Positions 60,590 through 64,000 of a stretch of 64,000 nt of DNA are shown here, in pieces. The position numbers were made by a program, and so were the translations under genes. Position 1 is the first letter of the stretch; every line of letters begins with the position of its first letter. The DNA lies in assembly GCF_014645195.1 (NCBI RefSeq), contig NZ_BMLK01000005.1, forward strand, positions 186,001 to 250,000, read 5' to 3'. The notes beneath the pieces were generated by a model, which saw only the letters and a list, made by a program, of their open reading frames with translations, ran no database searches and was not told the DNA's origin. Source of the stretch: Novosphingobium indicum. Its GTDB lineage: Bacteria; Pseudomonadota; Alphaproteobacteria; Sphingomonadales; Sphingomonadaceae.

Positions 60590-60904
60590 TCAGATCGTCG
60601 CGGTGACCGCGGCGGTGACGATCGGCACGCCCGTGCCCGCGCCGACGCCTACGCCGACGGGGATCGCGACCTGGCCTAGGCTGAAGCGTCCCGAGGCGAG
60701 CCCGACGATGCCGCCGGCGAGGCTGAGCACGGTGATGATCTTGCCGCCCGAGCCTTCGAGGAAACCGGTGAACGCGGTGAGCGCCGTGTTGAACGTGGCG
60801 TCCGCGCCGGCAAAGGCCGCGCTGCTTCCCACCAGCGCCGCGGTCGCGACAGCTGCTGCGCCTTGCGCGAGCGCCCTTCCCTTCCCCTTGATCATCAATT
60901 GCAT
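60590..60904 (-). CDS. traA: Conjugative pilin TraA (TrbC/VirB2-like, 104 aa)
   Basis: A long leader (RALAQGAAAVATAALVGSSAAFA) precedes a mature part with two hydrophobic helices (IITVLSLAGGIVGLAS and VAIPVGVGVGAGTGVPIV). F prepilin is 121 aa; here slightly shorter. It is the first gene of the tra operon, with AGGAAGGA upstream of ATG 60904. Confidence 0.88.
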   Translation of the reverse strand: MQLMIKGKGRALAQGAAAVATAALVGSSAAFAGADATFNTALTAFTGFLEGSGGKIITVLSLAGGIVGLASGRFSLGQVAIPVGVGVGAGTGVPIVTAAVTATI

Positions 60905-61242
60905 CGTCTCGTCCTTCCTGCTGCGTCAGCCGCGTTGTTGCCGGCCGGGTCAAAAGGACAGCGATGGAACTCGCGCGGCAATCGGCAGTTGCAGCGCATC
61001 GCGTGTGCACCGCGATAGAATTGCCGAATCGGGAAAGGTTGAAAGGTTGGGATTTCCGGGATCGGAATTACCTGTGCCGGGTCGGGGGCCGCCGTCTCCA
61101 GAAATGGGAAATAGGTATTCCTGTCAAGGAAATAGCGGTTTCCAGGTTGGAAATTGCGGCTCGCGAATCGCCATCAGAGTGCAGCGACTCGGGAAATTAA
61201 CGATTCTGGCTCATAATTGCGTCGGCATGGAGGCGCACGCGA
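60905..61242. promoter_or_regulatory. Divergent control region of the tra operon with 21-bp-phased GGAAAT repeats
   Basis: No gene is seen here. GGAAATAGG (61107), GGAAATAGCGG (61128) and GGAAATTGCGG (61149) are spaced exactly 21 nt apart, i.e. about two helical turns, and a further GGAAATTAACG sits at 61192. A minus-strand TTGACA lies at 61127-61122. This looks like an array of activator or repressor binding sites controlling traA and/or the divergent gene at 61243. Confidence 0.5.
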
Positions 61243-61611
61243 ATGCAGTCGGTGGCCGGCGGGACGCGCAACATACGCATAACCGTGAGCCGGGAGTGCT
61301 TCGCGCTCCTGGCCGATGCCATGTGCGAATTTTCCAAGACCACAAGCCGGTTCCGGAGCTTGCGTTCGACAGTCCAGCACGCCTGTGAACGCGCGAAAAG
61401 CCTTACGTTTGCGCGCGAGGATGTCGAGAGGTTCCTCTCTCGTTATCCACTCGATGGACAGATCTCGATCTGGCTCGAAGTCAAACCCGACTGGATCGAA
61501 GATTATGATTGGATCCGCCATAAAATCGCGGATACCTGTGGCAAGGTCATGCACGACAGGGTCGTGATTGCATTCGTGGTCTGGCTTGCACGCACAAATA
61601 ATCAATTCTGA
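61243..61611 (+). CDS. Hypothetical protein, possible tra regulator (122 aa)
   Basis: Starts MQSVAGGTRNIRITVSRECF; the IRITVSREC segment could be an RHH-like strand followed by helices and a basic middle (TVQHACERAKSLTFAREDVERF). No family recognised. It is transcribed divergently from traA across the phased-repeat region, so a regulatory role is plausible. Confidence 0.5.
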   Translation: MQSVAGGTRNIRITVSRECFALLADAMCEFSKTTSRFRSLRSTVQHACERAKSLTFAREDVERFLSRYPLDGQISIWLEVKPDWIEDYDWIRHKIADTCGKVMHDRVVIAFVVWLARTNNQF

Positions 61612-61660
61612 ATTGGACCCAATAGTTCGCAAAATTCAGCGTTTCACGCTCTTGACATCT

Positions 61661-61674
61661 TATGGTATCCCATA
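61661..61674. promoter_or_regulatory. Dyad next to TTGACA upstream of the HTH gene
   Basis: TATGG(TATC)CCATA, immediately 3' of a -35-like TTGACA at 61652, 28 nt before the ATG. A good -10 at standard spacing is not obvious. Confidence 0.35.
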
Positions 61675-61701
61675 GAGCGATTGGTGCGGGAGGGTCTCTC
61701 A

Positions 61702-62223
61702 ATGCCGCACCGAACCTTGACGCCGGAAACGGCCTTCAAGCCGAAGGCCCAGACGGCTGACGATTCCGCCTTCTCGTTTGCGCCACCAGCGCCGCGGTTG
61801 ACCGAGCAGGATCAATACAGGCTGCTGATCACGGATCAAGCCGCGAAACAGGCGCTGCCGCTCGCCCATCTTGCCGATCGACTCGGTGTTGGCCGCTCAC
61901 GGCTTCACAAAGTCTTGCGCCAGGGCGCAGCCCTAGTCGACGACCTGCGAGACCGTCTGTTTGAGGCGCTTGGCATCGATTACGTCCGGGCCAAGTTTTG
62001 TGTCGCGCTTCTCCATGATTTTACGGCCTATGACGATCCGGCCATCCTTCTTGTTTGCGAAGCCATGAAGGGGTTCTATTGCGAGGTCGTCTCTTGCCGG
62101 CGCGGCGAACTCCATGTTGCAATCCGCCCGCAGCTCATACACGAGGCTCTCGGCCGCGCATACGAGATGCTGCTTGCGCATCAGGAACGCGTACTCGAGG
62201 CTGATCGCTCGCTGCAGGACTGA
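61702..62223 (+). CDS. HTH transcriptional regulator-like protein (173 aa)
   Basis: Residues about 45-80 show an HTH: PLAHLADRLGVGRSRLHKVL. The following helix-rich part is unrecognised. The ATG at 61702 has GGGAGG upstream; an alternative start at 61681 lies inside the putative promoter. A TTGACA at 61652-61657 and a 14-nt dyad TATGG/CCATA at 61661-61674 lie just upstream, so it may autoregulate and control tra. Confidence 0.6.
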   Translation: MPHRTLTPETAFKPKAQTADDSAFSFAPPAPRLTEQDQYRLLITDQAAKQALPLAHLADRLGVGRSRLHKVLRQGAALVDDLRDRLFEALGIDYVRAKFCVALLHDFTAYDDPAILLVCEAMKGFYCEVVSCRRGELHVAIRPQLIHEALGRAYEMLLAHQERVLEADRSLQD

Positions 62224-62257
62224 AGGAAAAACGAGTTCGCGGCCTCATCGGTGGGCT

Positions 62258-63118
62258 TTACCTTGATCCGGTGTAGCCCATAAACTCTACGGTACGATAG
62301 GTGGAAGCGTTGACGGCAGACATTGCCGCCTGTGCGCGATCAACTGAAATTGAGCCTGGACGGTCAAGCTCTGCAAGACGGGCCAAGTCCGTCATGATCG
62401 CGCGCACGTAGTTAAGGGTTTCCGGAATGCGGGGAACAGTACCCTGTTGAAGCGTTCGCCGTTCTGGTCCGGCGTTGTAGGCAGCGAGCGCCAGATCAAC
62501 CCGGCCAAAGCGGTCAAGTTGCTGGCGCAGATATCGCGCCCCGGCCCGCATGTTGGCGATAGGGTCGTAAGGGCGTGACAGGCCGAGTGCTCGCGCAGTC
62601 CCCGGCATGATCTGCATGATACCCATAGCGCCAGCACTGCTGATCGCTAGTGAATTGTAGCCGGATTCCCGGGCGATCACCGCATCGAGCAACCGTGCCG
62701 GGACGCCATTCTCGCAGGCGATATTGACAATCGCGCTGAAGTACGCGGCGCGGCGGGCCTCGACTGAGCGTGGGAGCCACCAGGTTGGGGAATATGACGC
62801 GTCTTTGCAGGCGGGACCGATTGTTTGGAGACCCCAGCGGGCCCGGCCTGATCCAGCGATCTGCGATGCCGAAATGTCGTAGGCTGACCGCAATGGCGCG
62901 GGAGGGGCATTGGCATGTCCTTCCGGACGGCCTTCGAAGTATTCCCGCAACCTGCCAGAAATGGCTTCAAGGGCTTTGGTATCACTGGTTGGTGATGCGG
63001 ATGTCTCTTCGATCGAGAGATTATGGCCAAATTGCAGCAGATCGACTTCACGCGCTGCGGATGGCATCGCCCCGCCAGCAAGCAGGATTGCGATTGTCAC
63101 AAGCTTCAAGAATTTCAT
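62258..63118 (-). CDS. Lytic transglycosylase, VirB1-like (286 aa)
   Basis: A signal peptide (MKFLKLVTIAILLAGGAMPSAAR) is followed by a goose-lysozyme/SLT domain: LLDAVIARESGYN (catalytic Glu), SSAGAMGIMQIMPGTARALG, YDPIANMRAGARYLRQQLDRFG and LALAAYNAG, all in canonical order. It should cut peptidoglycan to insert the transfer machine. It lies next to the tra operon on the same strand. ATG 63118 is chosen for the signal peptide; 63130 is possible. Confidence 0.9.
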   Translation of the reverse strand: MKFLKLVTIAILLAGGAMPSAAREVDLLQFGHNLSIEETSASPTSDTKALEAISGRLREYFEGRPEGHANAPPAPLRSAYDISASQIAGSGRARWGLQTIGPACKDASYSPTWWLPRSVEARRAAYFSAIVNIACENGVPARLLDAVIARESGYNSLAISSAGAMGIMQIMPGTARALGLSRPYDPIANMRAGARYLRQQLDRFGRVDLALAAYNAGPERRTLQQGTVPRIPETLNYVRAIMTDLARLAELDRPGSISVDRAQAAMSAVNASTYRTVEFMGYTGSR

Positions 63119-63518
63119 TTCACGCACCATGTGGCGCGTGCTTTCCCGAGGGATTGCGCGTACGCCATCAACCAAATCGAATCGTTCGTGTCAACGGCGC
63201 GGGAAAGTCACTTTCATACGCTCCTCGCCCTTGCAGCTATGCCGCGCGGGCCAGATGGCGAGCAAACCCTGATGTTATTGCTTCGGCGCAAAAGCAACCG
63301 AACATTCAAGGCTGCGTATCTGGCTCTGGTTGTCCGGACATTCGCATGGCTGAGCAACGACTCGAATTGTCTTCGGCTCATCGGGATTGGCAGCAGAGAA
63401 GATACCGCTCCATTGTAGGCATGAAGCTGGTGTCACTGGTACAAGCCGATAACAAAGCAAAGGCCCCCCATAGAGGACGACGTTGGACGCCATCCCCGGT
63501 GGAGGGCGAGCGCGCAGC
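63119..63518. other. 400-nt gap between transglycosylase and TonB receptor
   Basis: Nothing convincing is seen; open frames on the plus strand are short and have poor codon usage. The minus-strand promoter for the transglycosylase should be here, but I see no clear -35/-10. Confidence 0.4.
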
Positions 63519-64000
63519 CTAGAAACGCATGCGAGCGGTGAAGCGCGCATTGATCGGCGCGCCAGGCGTGATGTTATTGTTGTTGTGCGCGTCCGCGAAG
63601 TAGGTTTCGTCGAGTACGTTCTCGACATTGACCTGGAACTCCACCGTATCGTTCATCGTGTAGAAGAATGCCGCGTCGACCCGCGTGATCCCAGGCAGCC
63701 GTGTGGTTGTCGCGGAAGTGCGGTTGGCCGCGAACTGGCTGGACTGGTGAATGACGCCGAGCCCGAATCCGACTGATGGATTAAAGTCATACCGATTCCA
63801 CAAGGCAAACTGGTGCTTTGGCACCTGACCAAGGCGCACGAACTCGTTGCCGCGTAGCTTGGCGTCCTGATAGGTATAGCCGCCGCTTATTTGCCAACCG
63901 GGAAGCACCTGCCCGGTGACGGCGAGTTCCGTACCGCGCGTCCGGGTCTTGCCGGCAACGATGCTGGTTGCCGGGTTGGCCGGATTCGGCGTTGTGGCGT
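63519..64000 (-). CDS. TonB-dependent receptor, C-terminal part (start beyond window)
   Basis: The frame is open to the window edge; about 160 residues are visible. Alternating beta strands (TRTRGTELAVTGQVLPGW, ISGGYTYQDAKLRG, QFALWNRYDFNPSVGFGLGV, VEFQVNVENVLDETYFA) end in the aromatic terminus NARFTARMRF with a final Phe, typical of outer-membrane 22-strand TonB receptors, perhaps of the siderophore (FhuA/FoxA) type. N-terminal plug and TonB box are outside. Likely cargo or flanking DNA, unrelated to transfer. Confidence 0.9.
   Translation of the reverse strand, partial: ATTPNPANPATSIVAGKTRTRGTELAVTGQVLPGWQISGGYTYQDAKLRGNEFVRLGQVPKHQFALWNRYDFNPSVGFGLGVIHQSSQFAANRTSATTTRLPGITRVDAAFFYTMNDTVEFQVNVENVLDETYFADAHNNNNITPGAPINARFTARMRF

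Noticed and set aside
1..64000. rRNA, tRNA, CRISPR array, integrase, transposase, replication initiator
   Set aside because: Looked for by motif and by gene content; none seen. Short repeats present are operators, hairpins or the elements listed above.

Overview
The window looks like part of a large conjugative plasmid (or an integrative conjugative element) of an alphaproteobacterium, most plausibly a sphingomonad. It has high GC throughout, alphaproteobacterial-style plasmid genes (DUF736, DUF3768, DUF1173, DUF2493, ArdC, a very large ParB-like protein) and a complete F-type transfer system. The taxon is an inference from gene content. No rRNA, tRNA, CRISPR array, replication initiator, ParA or integrase is visible, so plasmid versus ICE cannot be settled here.

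Layout. 1-8.3 kb (+): the end of a PIN-like gene, then a leading-region-like block: ParB-like protein, GHKL ATPase, ArdC-like antirestriction protease and several small DUF proteins, closed by two strong hairpins. 8.6-12.8 kb (-): a tightly coupled three-gene cassette of MerR-like regulator, N6-adenine methyltransferase and separate PD-(D/E)XK nuclease; this is a probable restriction/defence system and the most novel-looking object in the window. 13.1-15.8 kb (+): a CxxC/HEPN-RES toxin-like protein followed by a YiiX/NlpC-P60-like papain-fold enzyme. 16-21 kb: plasmid housekeeping genes (two small unknowns, DUF1173, a short ssb) with a 1-kb GC-rich hairpin region. 21-28.7 kb: an accessory island full of toxin-antitoxin genes (DUF1778 antitoxin, MbcA-like antitoxin, Phd/ParE, HipBA, VapBC, ImmA/DUF4411). 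28.8-32.3 kb: DUF2493/SLOG protein, small proteins, a duplicated non-coding element and a candidate oriT.

32.4-38 kb (+): mobilisation module with a ribbon-helix-helix protein, TraD coupling protein and MobF relaxase-helicase TraI. 38-40.5 kb: small genes and a DUF4143 AAA ATPase. 40.5-60.9 kb (-): the F-type T4SS/pilus operon, transcribed traA-L-E-K-B-dsbC-V-C-(orf)-trbI-S26 peptidase-W-(orf)-U-trbC-N-F-H-G. It is interrupted between traC and the trbI block by a mazEF-like pair on the opposite strand. 61-63.1 kb: two regulator-like genes and a lytic transglycosylase. 63.5 kb to the end: the 3' part of a TonB-dependent receptor.

How it works together: TraI (with the RHH protein) would nick oriT, TraD would deliver the complex to the Tra channel, TraA and the assembly proteins would build the pilus, and the transglycosylase would open peptidoglycan. 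ArdC, SSB, the ParB-like and DUF proteins would help establishment in the recipient. The methyltransferase cassette and the many TA modules would stabilise the element or defend the host.
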